DNA of 40,775 nt, taken from positions 1 through 40,775 of the forward strand of contig JAOARP010000025.1 in assembly GCA_025210525.1 (NCBI GenBank), read 5' to 3'. Source of the DNA: Marinisporobacter sp. (lineage in GTDB: Bacteria; Bacillota; Clostridia; Peptostreptococcales; Thermotaleaceae). Every line of letters begins with the position of its first letter. Positions within the stretch are counted from its first letter, which is position 1. The notes under the pieces were generated by a model that saw only the letters and a list, made by a program, of their open reading frames with translations, did not search any database and was not told the DNA's origin. The position numbers and the translations under genes were made by a program. This document shows, one piece after another, positions 15,326 through 23,498 of this stretch.

Positions 15326-16180
15326 TTATTCTTGTGCTTCGTACCAAATTTTAATTCTTGATGTTTCAGTAGGGTCTATGTTTCTTGCTGCGATTCGGCC
15401 ATATTTTGCAAATGAATAAGGAACAAGCCAAATCATTTCATGACCTGGTAATATGCGAGGATTTGAACAATCGTCAATAAAATCAATGCCATTGGGGCTT
15501 GTTTGGTATTTTACCTCTACAGGTGTACTGCCTAAATTTTTAATATGGCATGTAATTGTTTTTGTAAGAGATATATCTACAATAGAGGAAAAACTATAGG
15601 ATCCAGCTGTATCTATTTCTTCATTTCCTGAAATATAACGAGAAGAAATAATATTAATTTTAGATTTTTGAGTATAGGCTATTTCTATTACTGGGGATAA
15701 ATCAGAATTTAAATCTGTGTTAATTTGCATGTATGATTGATCTTGTAATTCTTCACTTTTTATTATTAAACCATAGTTCATAATTTCATTTTCATACCAT
15801 TTGGTGATCATTCTTGTTATATTGAAAGTATGAAAATCTCCTTTTTGTATAAGTTTAGTTTCTCCTGCTACAGTAGGATAGTAAGCGGGTTGATTATTCC
15901 ATGTAACTGTTTGAAAAGACCAATCCTGTGATAGTGCATAAGGGGTAAATGCAATAGGCGTGAGTAGCCCTGCATATCGGATATATATCTTAAGTATGGC
16001 TTTTAATATGAAACATTGATTTGGGATAATTGAAACAGGAAATTTAAAAAGTATTCGATAAATGCTAGATTCATTTTTTCTTCCTAAGTGCATAGTTGAA
16101 CATAGACCAAATACTGTATCTGGTTGATACGAGCTAATCTGTGCTGTGACTGTTTGTGGAAATATACTTACAGAACTCAT
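15326..16180 (-). CDS. DNRLRE domain + DUF6385-like domain protein (paralogue)
   Basis: 284 residues with the same two-domain plan as the following gene: DNRLRE (YRILFKFPVSIIP, AILKIYI, WSFQTVTWNNQP, FNITRMITKWY, NYGLIIKSEELQD) and DUF6385-like (SLTKTITCHIKNLGSTPVEVKY, GRIAARNIDPTETSRIKIWY), ending in YEAQE. The start is ATG 16180, preceded by AAGGAGGATC; the frame extends up to an ATG at 16285 but without an SD. The 100-nt gap between the two paralogues has no clear terminator, so they may be co-transcribed. The DNRLRE domain is found in many secreted clostridial proteins, but there is no export signal here, consistent with spore assembly. Confidence 0.85.
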   Translation of the reverse strand: MSSVSIFPQTVTAQISSYQPDTVFGLCSTMHLGRKNESSIYRILFKFPVSIIPNQCFILKAILKIYIRYAGLLTPIAFTPYALSQDWSFQTVTWNNQPAYYPTVAGETKLIQKGDFHTFNITRMITKWYENEIMNYGLIIKSEELQDQSYMQINTDLNSDLSPVIEIAYTQKSKINIISSRYISGNEEIDTAGSYSFSSIVDISLTKTITCHIKNLGSTPVEVKYQTSPNGIDFIDDCSNPRILPGHEMIWLVPYSFAKYGRIAARNIDPTETSRIKIWYEAQE

Positions 16181-16454
16181 AAAGATCCTCCTTAAATATG
16201 AAAATATTTTAATAGTTTTTGTCTGTGAAGTTTTTTCGTTATATAGTATTCTAATAGATAGAAGAAAGTTCGAAAAATAAACCATTGTTTAGTTCTACTA
16301 TAGTATTTATTTTATGACTACTGTATAATATAATAAACTATATGGAATAAAAAATAAGATATAAATGGGTGATTATTGGGTAAATAAAGAAGGAAATTAA
16401 AGTTTTCTAAAGAATTCATATATAAGACTCAAATTATTTGAGGGAGAGAGATGA

Positions 16455-17024
16455 ATGAGTAATAAAAATAAAGTGATTGTTAGAATATATGGACAAGAAT
16501 ATACAATGGTGGGCAACGAATCTAAAGAATATATGCAAAGGGTTGCCAATTTTGTAGATGAAAAAATGATAGACATTGCAAGAAATAGTAAAAAACTAAG
16601 TACAGCAATGATCGCAGTTTTAACTTGTCTAAATATAGCGGATGAATATTATAAAATAAATCAAGAGATTGAAAATGTGAAAGAGGATGCACTAAAGCCC
16701 CTACAAGAATTAGAAGAAACACGTAGTCAGCTAGCAACAACTATAGCAGATTTTGAGACAAGAGAAATAGAATACAAAAAAAGGATTGAACAATTGGAAG
16801 AAGAAAGAAGAAACAATATGAAAAATAATGAGTGTGAAATTTTAAAAAAGGAGATAGAGACTTTAAAAGAAGCCCTTAGTCTGAAAGATACAGAAATAAA
16901 AAAAGCAAAAAAAGAAAATGAGGAATTAGAAAATAAGGTTTTTGATAGCCAAATTAAGTATGTACAAGCTAGAAAGGAATTAGATGCATTTATTGAGAAC
17001 TTTGATGAAAAAAGTAGAAAGTAA
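16455..17024 (+). CDS. zapA: Cell division protein ZapA with long coiled-coil tail
   Basis: 189 residues. Residues 1-100 are the ZapA fold (VIVRIYGQEYTMVGNESKEYMQ, then VNFVDEKM-like and a conserved helix ending NIADEYYKI). Residues about 100-185 are a highly charged coiled coil. ZapA binds FtsZ and cross-links its filaments at mid-cell. B. subtilis ZapA is only about 85 residues, so the coiled-coil extension is long, though extended versions are common in Clostridia. ATG 16455 is used; the ATG 4 nt upstream leads to an immediate stop. The gene lies upstream of the U32 and mutS2 genes, as in many clostridia, but a strong terminator separates them. Confidence 0.9.
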   Translation: MSNKNKVIVRIYGQEYTMVGNESKEYMQRVANFVDEKMIDIARNSKKLSTAMIAVLTCLNIADEYYKINQEIENVKEDALKPLQELEETRSQLATTIADFETREIEYKKRIEQLEEERRNNMKNNECEILKKEIETLKEALSLKDTEIKKAKKENEELENKVFDSQIKYVQARKELDAFIENFDEKSRK

Positions 17025-17044
17025 AATATTACTAATGGAATACT

Positions 17045-17078
17045 AAAAGTAGTGATATAATAATATTACTACTTTTTT
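17045..17078 (+). terminator. Rho-independent terminator after zapA
   Basis: A 14-bp stem (AAAAGTAGTGATAT, 17045-17058, with 17063-17076, one G-U) with a 4-nt loop and a T-run to 17078. It sits only about 35 nt before the U32 gene start, so the latter must have read-through or a promoter overlapping the terminator. Confidence 0.85.
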
Positions 17079-17111
17079 AGTGGACAAATGTACTTACAGG
17101 AGATGAGATCA

Positions 17112-19577
17112 ATGGATATAGAATTATTAGCACCCGTTGGAAGCTTTGAAAGTTTAATTGCTGCAGTGCAAAGTGGAGCGGATGCAGTATATTTAGGAGG
17201 AAAACTATTCAGTGCAAGACAATATGCAACAAATTTTGACGAGGAAGAACTAAAAAAAGCAGTGAAGTATTGTCATATAAGGGGTGTAAAAGTATTTGTT
17301 ACGGTAAATACTTTAGTATCTAATGAAGAATTAAAGGAATTAGGAAAATATATAGCTTTTTTATATCATATAGATGTAGATGCAATTATTGTTCAAGATT
17401 TAGGAGCCGCAAAGCTCATAAGAAATTTATTTCCAGATTTTGAACTCCACGGCAGTACCCAAATGTCTGTGCATAGCTTTGAAGGAGCAAAGCTTTTAGA
17501 GGAGCTAGGATTTAAAAGGGTTGTACTAGCTCGTGAAATGTCAAAAGAAGAAATTGCTTTAGTCAAAAATAATACAAAAATGGATATAGAAGTATTTGTA
17601 CATGGAGCTTTATGTATTGGGTATTCAGGACAATGCCTTATGAGCAGTATGATAGGAGGACGAAGTGGAAATCGTGGAAGATGTGCACAGCCTTGTAGAA
17701 AGCCTTATGATTTGGTAGATATGGCTACAGGAAAAAAAGCAAAAAATAGATTTGGTGAGTATCTTCTTAGTCCGAGAGATCTAAATACATTAGAAGATAT
17801 TGACGAAATATTAAATACAGGGGTAAAATCTCTTAAAATAGAAGGAAGAATGAAAAGACCAGAATATGTGGCTACGGTTGTGAGTGCTTATAGAAAAGCT
17901 ATTGGCCAGTATATTTTAAACAAAAAGAAACCACAAATAGATGAAAAAACTTTAAAAGAAGTAAAGCAAATGTTTAATAGAAGATTTACAAAAGGGTATA
18001 TATTAGGAGAAGAAGGAAAAAATCTTATGAGCTTCTCAAAGCCAAGCAATAGAGGGATAAAGCTTGGAAAGGTTCTAGATTATGATAAAAATAAAAAACG
18101 TGTTAAAATCAAATTAGAAGAGAAACTATCCAAGGGAGATGGATTAGAAATATGGTCCCAAAAGGGAGATAATTCTGGAACCATTGTAGAGAACATATTT
18201 CAAAAAGGGATAAAGAAAGACACTGCAAAGGCTGGTGAAGTTGTTGAAATAAAATTTAAGCATTCCGTATTGAAGGATAGTTTTGTATATAAAACCTCTG
18301 ATATAGGGCTTTTAAAAAGGGCGAAAGAAACATATGAAAGAAAAGATAAAAAAATACCCCTTTATGGGAAATTCATCGGAAAGCTTAATCAGCAAATTGA
18401 ATTATCATTATGGGATGAGGATGAAAATTTTGTTAGGGAAAAGGGATCTATGAAGGCTGAAAAAGCACTAAAAACACCTACTAGTAAAGAACGAATTGGT
18501 GAACAAATAGCTAAGCTTGGAAATACTCCTTATGAATTAAAGGAACTAGATATTCAGCTAGATGAAGGTGTAGCCATCCCTATTGGAGGAATCAATCAAT
18601 TAAGAAGACTTGTTATCGAAAAGATGGATGAATTAAGAGAAAATTATCACCATAGAGAAAATATAGATTTGAAAAGTGTTGATGAAAAAATAGAAGAATG
18701 GTTTAAACTTGAAGAAAAACAAAAGGAAGAAGAGAAACATATATATGTAAGTGTCAATAATTTAAAGCAGCTAAAAGCAGCATTGAAATTTCCTATAGAT
18801 CGAATTTATTATCATGATTTTGATACAATAGAAAAAGCATTAAAATTAGCAAAAGAGTATGGTGTACCATTGTTTCCAACTTTTTCAAGAATCACAGAAG
18901 ATAAAGAAATAAAAAGCATTAAGGATAAATTAAAGGATTTAGAGGTAGAAGGAATCTTAGCATCTAATCTAGGAATACTAAATGTAGTGAAGGATTTTTC
19001 AAATATCCATATAGCTACAGATTTTGCTTTCAATGTATTTAATAATGGAGCTATTGAATATTTGAGAGAAATGGATGCAGATGAGATTACCCTATCTCCT
19101 GAACTTACATTAAAAGAGTTAAGAAAAATTGTTAAGAAATCTTCTCTTCCTTGTGAAGTTATTATTCATGGGAATTTACCTCTCATGATTAGTAAATATT
19201 GTCCTATATCCACAGCATTAAAGGGAGATCAAAAGTATTGTGGTGCTTGTGAAAAAACTAGATTTGGACTCAAGGACCCATTAGGGGTAATTTTTCCTAT
19301 GATGAGAGATAACAATTGTAAAATGCAAATACTCAATGCTCAAAAGCTATGCTTAATTGAACATATGAAGGAATTGATGGATTCAGGAGTAAATGCTTTT
19401 AGAATAAATTTTACTATAGAAGATGAAAGAGAGATTGAAAAAACCCTACATGCTTATATAGAAGAGATGAAAAATAGCATCCAAGGAAAAAAGACGAGTC
19501 AATATACACAAAAATTTATCAAAGAAGTAAAAGAAAAAGGGTTTACAAAAGGACACTTTTTCAGAGGAGTTATGTAA
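17112..19577 (+). CDS. U32 family protein (RlhA-like) with DUF3656-type C-terminal region
   Basis: 821 residues. The N-terminal half is the U32 barrel (IELLAPVGSFESLIAAV, GADAVYLGG) with the U32 signature at about 159-177 (E-V-F-V-H-G-A-L-C, G-x-C, then S) and further Cys (GRCAQPCR) that probably hold an Fe-S cluster. The length and the extra Cys motifs near the end (HGNLPLMISKYCP, KYCGACEK) fit the long DUF3656-containing type. In E. coli RlhA of this family is needed for 5-hydroxylation of C2501 in 23S rRNA, and related TrhP acts on tRNA. Despite the name, protease activity is doubtful. I prefer ATG 17112, about 9 nt after AGGAG, to the ATG at 17088. Followed by mutS2 after 9 nt. Confidence 0.88.
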   Translation: MDIELLAPVGSFESLIAAVQSGADAVYLGGKLFSARQYATNFDEEELKKAVKYCHIRGVKVFVTVNTLVSNEELKELGKYIAFLYHIDVDAIIVQDLGAAKLIRNLFPDFELHGSTQMSVHSFEGAKLLEELGFKRVVLAREMSKEEIALVKNNTKMDIEVFVHGALCIGYSGQCLMSSMIGGRSGNRGRCAQPCRKPYDLVDMATGKKAKNRFGEYLLSPRDLNTLEDIDEILNTGVKSLKIEGRMKRPEYVATVVSAYRKAIGQYILNKKKPQIDEKTLKEVKQMFNRRFTKGYILGEEGKNLMSFSKPSNRGIKLGKVLDYDKNKKRVKIKLEEKLSKGDGLEIWSQKGDNSGTIVENIFQKGIKKDTAKAGEVVEIKFKHSVLKDSFVYKTSDIGLLKRAKETYERKDKKIPLYGKFIGKLNQQIELSLWDEDENFVREKGSMKAEKALKTPTSKERIGEQIAKLGNTPYELKELDIQLDEGVAIPIGGINQLRRLVIEKMDELRENYHHRENIDLKSVDEKIEEWFKLEEKQKEEEKHIYVSVNNLKQLKAALKFPIDRIYYHDFDTIEKALKLAKEYGVPLFPTFSRITEDKEIKSIKDKLKDLEVEGILASNLGILNVVKDFSNIHIATDFAFNVFNNGAIEYLREMDADEITLSPELTLKELRKIVKKSSLPCEVIIHGNLPLMISKYCPISTALKGDQKYCGACEKTRFGLKDPLGVIFPMMRDNNCKMQILNAQKLCLIEHMKELMDSGVNAFRINFTIEDEREIEKTLHAYIEEMKNSIQGKKTSQYTQKFIKEVKEKGFTKGHFFRGVM

Positions 19578-19586
19578 AGGGGCGTT

Positions 19587-21968
19587 ATGATGAACGAAAG
19601 AACTTTAAGAGTTTTAGAATTTGAAAAAATAAAGAATAAACTAATAGAATATGCACAATCAACGTTAGGAAAAGAAATTGCTAAAGAGGTAGAACCTTCA
19701 ACAGATTATGAAGAAATTGTAACTTGGCAAAAGGAGACCCATGAAGCAACGAGTATACTCCTTCAAAGGGGAAATGTTCCATTAGGAGGAATTCATGATT
19801 TATCTTATCATTTAAAGAGAGCTGAAATAGGATCATTTCTTTATCCGGGAAATCTTTTAGAGGTTTCAGATACTTTAAGAGGAGCAAGAAGATTAAAAAG
19901 CTTTATGAAAGAAGCAAAGGAAGGGGAAAGTAAATTTCCCGTTATGGAAGGCTATATAAGCAGTTTGTTTACTTTTAAGGGTATAGAAGATCGAATCAAT
20001 GCGTGTATTATATCAGATGATGAAATATCTGATCATGCTAGTTCTACATTAAGAAATATAAGAAGAACCATGGAGTCAAGAAATGTGGCTATAAGAAATC
20101 GATTAAATAGTATGATTTCTTCAACAAGTCATCAAAAGTATTTACAGGATGCCATTATTACTATTAGGCAAGATCGCTATGTGGTACCCGTAAAGCAAGA
20201 GTATAGAAGCAATGTGCCAGGACTTATCCATGATCAATCTTCTAGTGGAGCCACACTTTTTATTGAGCCCATGGCAATTGTACAGCTTAATAATGAATTA
20301 AAAGAATTAAAGCTAAAGGAAAAGGTAGAAATAGAAAGAATCCTTAGTGAACTAACAGCCTTGATTGGGGAACATGTTGAGGAGATTAGATCTAATCAAA
20401 AGGTTCTCTCTTTATTAGATTTTATATTTGCAAAAGGGAAACTAGCTGTAAATATGAATGGGGTAGAACCACAGATGAATAAGGATGGATATATTCGTAT
20501 TAAAAATGGAAGACATCCTTTGTTAGATAAAAAGACAGTGGTACCTTCAAACATATGGATTGGAGATGACTTTAATACATTAGTTATTACAGGGCCGAAT
20601 ACAGGAGGAAAAACTGTAACGCTAAAAACAGTAGGGCTTCTTACAGTCATGGCGCAGAGTGGTTTGCATGTTCCTGCTGATTATGGGACAAAGTTATCTG
20701 TATTTGAGAATGTTTTTGCAGATATTGGAGATGAACAAAGTATAGAACAAAGTCTTAGTACCTTTTCCTCTCATATGACAAATATCGTTGAGATATTAAA
20801 AAATGTAAATAGCAAAGCTTTAGTATTACTAGATGAGCTTGGAGCAGGAACAGATCCTACGGAAGGAGCAGCCTTAGCTATTGCTATTTTAGATCATCTT
20901 TACCATATGGGAGTAAGAACTATTGCTACAACCCATTATACAGAGTTAAAGGAATATGCGTTAACAACAAAAGGAGTAGAGAATGGATCAGTAGAATTTA
21001 ATGTGGAAACTTTAAGTCCTACTTATAAGCTTTTGATTGGAGTACCAGGAAAATCAAATGCCTTTGAAATATCAAAAAGACTTGGTCTTAGTGAATACAT
21101 CATAGAAAAATCTAGAAGTCTTATTTCTAGAGAAGATATTGCTTTTGAGGATTTATTAACATCTATTGAAAAGGACAAAAGAACTGCTGAAGAAGAAAGA
21201 GATGAAGCAGTAAGACTGAAGTTAATGGTACAAAAGCAGAAAAATGAGTATGAACAAAAAAATGAAAGATTAGCCATTCAAAGGGATAAGGTTCTAAGAG
21301 AAGCACGAGAAGAAGCGAGAAAACTTCTTAAGGGAGCAAAGGAAGAAGCAGATAGAGTAATCAAAGAATTACGAGATATGGCAAAAGTTCAAGAAGAAAA
21401 GGAAAGAAATAAAAAAATCGAAGAAGCAAGAAAAAATTTAAGAGGTCAAATTGGTGAGATGGAAAAGGGCTTAGGATTAAATATGGATACGGTTGTAAAT
21501 ACCAAACCACCAAAGCAATTAAAAATTGGAGATACAGTAATTCTTCTTAATTTAAATCAGAAGGGAGAAGTTGCATCAAAGCCAGATGCAAAAGGAGATT
21601 TGACTGTACAAGTAGGCATAATGAAAATTAATGTAAATATTAAGAATTTAAGAATAGATAAGGATGAAAAAGAAAGAATCAAAAAAACGGGAGTAGGAAG
21701 AATTGCAAAAAGGAAGAGCCAAAGTGTTCAAACATCTATAGATCTTAGAGGTCAGAATTTAGAAGAAGCCAGAATGAATACAGATAAATATTTAGATGAT
21801 GCATATATTGCAGGACTAAATGAGGTAAGTATTATTCATGGAAAAGGCACAGGGGTCCTTCGTGAAGGAATTAAAAATATGTTAAAAAGACATAAGCATG
21901 TAAAAAGTTCAAGGGATGGAGCTTATGGAGAAGGTGGAACAGGAGTTACTATCGTTGAGCTAAAATAG
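19587..21968 (+). CDS. mutS2: MutS2 ATPase/Smr nuclease
   Basis: 793 residues, full length for the family. It has the helical core and clamp, an ATPase with Walker A GPNTGGKT at 336-343 and Walker B around LVLLDELGAGTDPTEG, a basic coiled coil (about 515-620), and a C-terminal Smr domain (about 715-793) with the DLRG and HGKGTGVLR motifs. MutS2 suppresses homologous recombination and, in B. subtilis, acts in ribosome rescue on collided ribosomes (also called RqcU). It starts 9 nt after the U32 gene with two tandem ATGs (19587, 19590); either is plausible. No missing active residues seen. Confidence 0.97.
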   Translation: MMNERTLRVLEFEKIKNKLIEYAQSTLGKEIAKEVEPSTDYEEIVTWQKETHEATSILLQRGNVPLGGIHDLSYHLKRAEIGSFLYPGNLLEVSDTLRGARRLKSFMKEAKEGESKFPVMEGYISSLFTFKGIEDRINACIISDDEISDHASSTLRNIRRTMESRNVAIRNRLNSMISSTSHQKYLQDAIITIRQDRYVVPVKQEYRSNVPGLIHDQSSSGATLFIEPMAIVQLNNELKELKLKEKVEIERILSELTALIGEHVEEIRSNQKVLSLLDFIFAKGKLAVNMNGVEPQMNKDGYIRIKNGRHPLLDKKTVVPSNIWIGDDFNTLVITGPNTGGKTVTLKTVGLLTVMAQSGLHVPADYGTKLSVFENVFADIGDEQSIEQSLSTFSSHMTNIVEILKNVNSKALVLLDELGAGTDPTEGAALAIAILDHLYHMGVRTIATTHYTELKEYALTTKGVENGSVEFNVETLSPTYKLLIGVPGKSNAFEISKRLGLSEYIIEKSRSLISREDIAFEDLLTSIEKDKRTAEEERDEAVRLKLMVQKQKNEYEQKNERLAIQRDKVLREAREEARKLLKGAKEEADRVIKELRDMAKVQEEKERNKKIEEARKNLRGQIGEMEKGLGLNMDTVVNTKPPKQLKIGDTVILLNLNQKGEVASKPDAKGDLTVQVGIMKINVNIKNLRIDKDEKERIKKTGVGRIAKRKSQSVQTSIDLRGQNLEEARMNTDKYLDDAYIAGLNEVSIIHGKGTGVLREGIKNMLKRHKHVKSSRDGAYGEGGTGVTIVELK

Positions 21969-21975
21969 GAAAGGG

Positions 21976-22443
21976 GTGAAAAGACTGATACTCATTAGTG
22001 CTTGTTTAGGAGGCGTAGATTGTAAATATAATGGAGGCAATAATTTAAAAGAAGAAATTTTAAAGCTCATAAAAGAAAAAAAGGCTATACTAGTATGTCC
22101 GGAGCAACTAGGGGGACTAGCGACTCCAAGAGTTCCTTGTGAGATTGTAGGTGGAGATGGACAAACTGTATTAGAAAAACAGGCAAAAGTTATGAATAAA
22201 AATGGAGAAGATAAGACCACATACTTTTTAAAAGGAGCAGAGGAAACTTTAAAAATTGCGAAATTATATGATGTAAGGACTGCAATATTTAAAGGAAAGA
22301 GTCCATCCTGTGGAAGTGGAACTATCTATGATGGGAATTTTTCAGGAAATAAGAAAAAGGGAGATGGGGTCACTGCTGCTCTATTAAAAAATGAAGGAAT
22401 AAGAGTAGTTGATGAAGAAACCTTTATAAAAGGAATAAAATAA
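21976..22443 (+). CDS. DUF523 family protein
   Basis: About 155 residues with the family motifs SACLGGVDCKYNGG, CPEQLGGLATPR, and KSPSCGSGTIYDG near the end. The conserved Cys suggest metal or Fe-S binding. Function is unknown for most members, though related enzymes hydrolyse or modify small thiol-containing molecules. The start is uncertain: GTG 21976 lies inside the best SD (GGGGTGA, 21973-21979), while a CTG at 21985 is 5 nt after it and would give the N-terminus MILISACLGG that is typical of the family. Probably in one operon with mutS2 (7 nt) and the GerMN lipoprotein (24 nt). Confidence 0.85.
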   Translation: MKRLILISACLGGVDCKYNGGNNLKEEILKLIKEKKAILVCPEQLGGLATPRVPCEIVGGDGQTVLEKQAKVMNKNGEDKTTYFLKGAEETLKIAKLYDVRTAIFKGKSPSCGSGTIYDGNFSGNKKKGDGVTAALLKNEGIRVVDEETFIKGIK

Positions 22444-22467
22444 CCATTCAAAAAGGGGGAAATGATT

Positions 22468-23034
22468 ATGAAAAAAATTGTAACCATATTGTTATGTATG
22501 ACTTTAATGAGTAGTATCTTTTTTGTAGGGTGTAAGAAAGATGAAAAGGAAGCAGAGAATAAAAGCAATGTAAAGCCAGTAGTTGAGGAAAAAATAGAAG
22601 AAGAAAAGACGATGGACTATGTTTTATATATTAAGCATAAAGAAATGCCTTTCTTGTTTGATGAAGCATATACTATAGATAAAGAAGATGACAAGCTTAA
22701 AGGAAAGAGTATAGAAGAGTTTCTTATGAATGAACTTATCAACTTTGAACCTTTTGGAGAATTTAAAAATCCTATTCCAGAAGGAACAAAATTGTTGTCT
22801 ATTGAAAAAGTAAATGGTGTTGTAAAGATCAATCTTTCAAAAGAGTTTGAAGAAGGGCTAAAGAAAGATCCTACAGAAACGGAATTAACTATTGCAAGTA
22901 TTGTCAATACCATGGTAGCAGCAGGAAATGAAAAGGTCGAGTTTTTGGTTGAAGGAAAAGCTTTAGATCAAGTAAATGATGTAGATATGAGTAAGACTTT
23001 TGAATTTATGGATGGATTTTATCCAGATAAATAG
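22468..23034 (+). CDS. GerMN domain lipoprotein
   Basis: 188 residues. A signal peptide of 21 residues ends in the lipobox FFVGC (lipid-modified Cys22). A charged linker follows, and then a GerMN domain (about 55-185) with GKSIEEFLMNELINF, then GTKLLSIEKVNGVVKINLSKEF and TIASIVNTM. GerMN domains occur in GerM, which helps spore germination and engulfment-complex assembly in B. subtilis, and in other cell-envelope lipoproteins. I use ATG 22468, 8 nt after GGGGG, instead of ATG 22462. The gene ends the zapA-U32-mutS2 block at a strong terminator. Confidence 0.88.
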   Translation: MKKIVTILLCMTLMSSIFFVGCKKDEKEAENKSNVKPVVEEKIEEEKTMDYVLYIKHKEMPFLFDEAYTIDKEDDKLKGKSIEEFLMNELINFEPFGEFKNPIPEGTKLLSIEKVNGVVKINLSKEFEEGLKKDPTETELTIASIVNTMVAAGNEKVEFLVEGKALDQVNDVDMSKTFEFMDGFYPDK

Positions 23035-23039
23035 CTAAA

Positions 23040-23066
23040 AAAACCTCTGAAGAGAGGTTTTTTTAT
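23040..23066. terminator. Bidirectional terminator
   Basis: ACCTCT (23043-23048), loop GAAG, AGAGGT (23053-23058), flanked by a run of A on the left and seven T on the right. It serves both the GerMN gene and the convergent lipoprotein gene. Confidence 0.85.
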
Positions 23067-23425
23067 TTTGAATAAATAATTCCATTGATCTCTTCATCTG
23101 TATTTTTAGATGTGACCACGAGAATAACAACATGATCTTCTTTTTTTAGGTTAATAGATATAGGTTTTTTATCATCTGTTGTCTGCCAACCATTTTCATG
23201 AAGAAAATTTTCATAATCAGTTAAAAAGTTTTCGTAATCTGAATCTTTTACTCTAAAGGTTGCATGATCTAAGCCTTCCTCTTCTGTGGCATTTTCAAAG
23301 TTTTCAAAGGTCATGGATTCATAAGTAGGTAGATAAGAGAAGGGCTTTTTTTCAGAAGCTTTATTACATCCTGAAAAAGCAATCATAAAAATAAGAAAAA
23401 GTATAATGCTATTGACTTTTTTCAT
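23063..23425 (-). CDS. Small lipoprotein of unknown function
   Basis: 120 residues. An N-terminal hydrophobic segment ends in a lipobox (IAFSGC, Cys20), so the protein is probably exported and anchored in the membrane outer face. The mature part is about 100 residues, acidic and rich in Phe/Tyr, with a pattern that suggests a small alpha/beta fold (DYENFLTDYENFLHENGW, then DHVVILVVTSK). I do not recognise a family. The SD (GGAGGTG) is near the ATG. It is transcribed alone, convergent with the GerMN lipoprotein. Confidence 0.75.
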   Translation of the reverse strand: MKKVNSIILFLIFMIAFSGCNKASEKKPFSYLPTYESMTFENFENATEEEGLDHATFRVKDSDYENFLTDYENFLHENGWQTTDDKKPISINLKKEDHVVILVVTSKNTDEEINGIIYSK

Positions 23426-23471
23426 GATAACACCTCCATAAATAGTGTTGCCTTCTAGTATATCCTTTATT

Positions 23472-23498
23472 ATAAAAAACTGCTCAAAATGAGCAGTT
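23472..23498 (-). terminator. Rho-independent terminator of the rhomboid gene
   Basis: AACTGCTC (23478-23485), loop, GAGCAGTT (23491-23498); on the minus strand it is followed by TTTTTTAT. The stem overlaps the stop codon. Confidence 0.85.

Noticed and set aside
618-16180. The complete genes of the surface locus as conventionally secreted proteins
   Set aside because: None begins with a signal peptide or carries a sorting signal or transmembrane anchor. The left-edge protein cannot be judged because its N-terminus is missing.
618-16180. The surface locus as a prophage or integrated element
   Set aside because: No integrase, transposase, attachment-site repeat or phage structural gene is visible; collagen and repeat proteins alone do not show it.
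16181-16285. N-terminal extension of the DNRLRE protein to ATG 16285
   Set aside because: No SD precedes it, while AAGGAGGATC sits at the right distance before ATG 16180.
16308-16316. CATAAAATA on the minus strand as a sigma-K promoter of the DNRLRE gene
   Set aside because: The -10 matches but there is no AC at 15-17 nt upstream, and the leader would be over 120 nt; likely chance.
17112-19577. U32 protein as a collagenase acting on the nearby collagen-like protein
   Set aside because: The family name suggests it, but well-studied members act in RNA hydroxylation, and this gene belongs to the conserved zapA-mutS2 neighbourhood.
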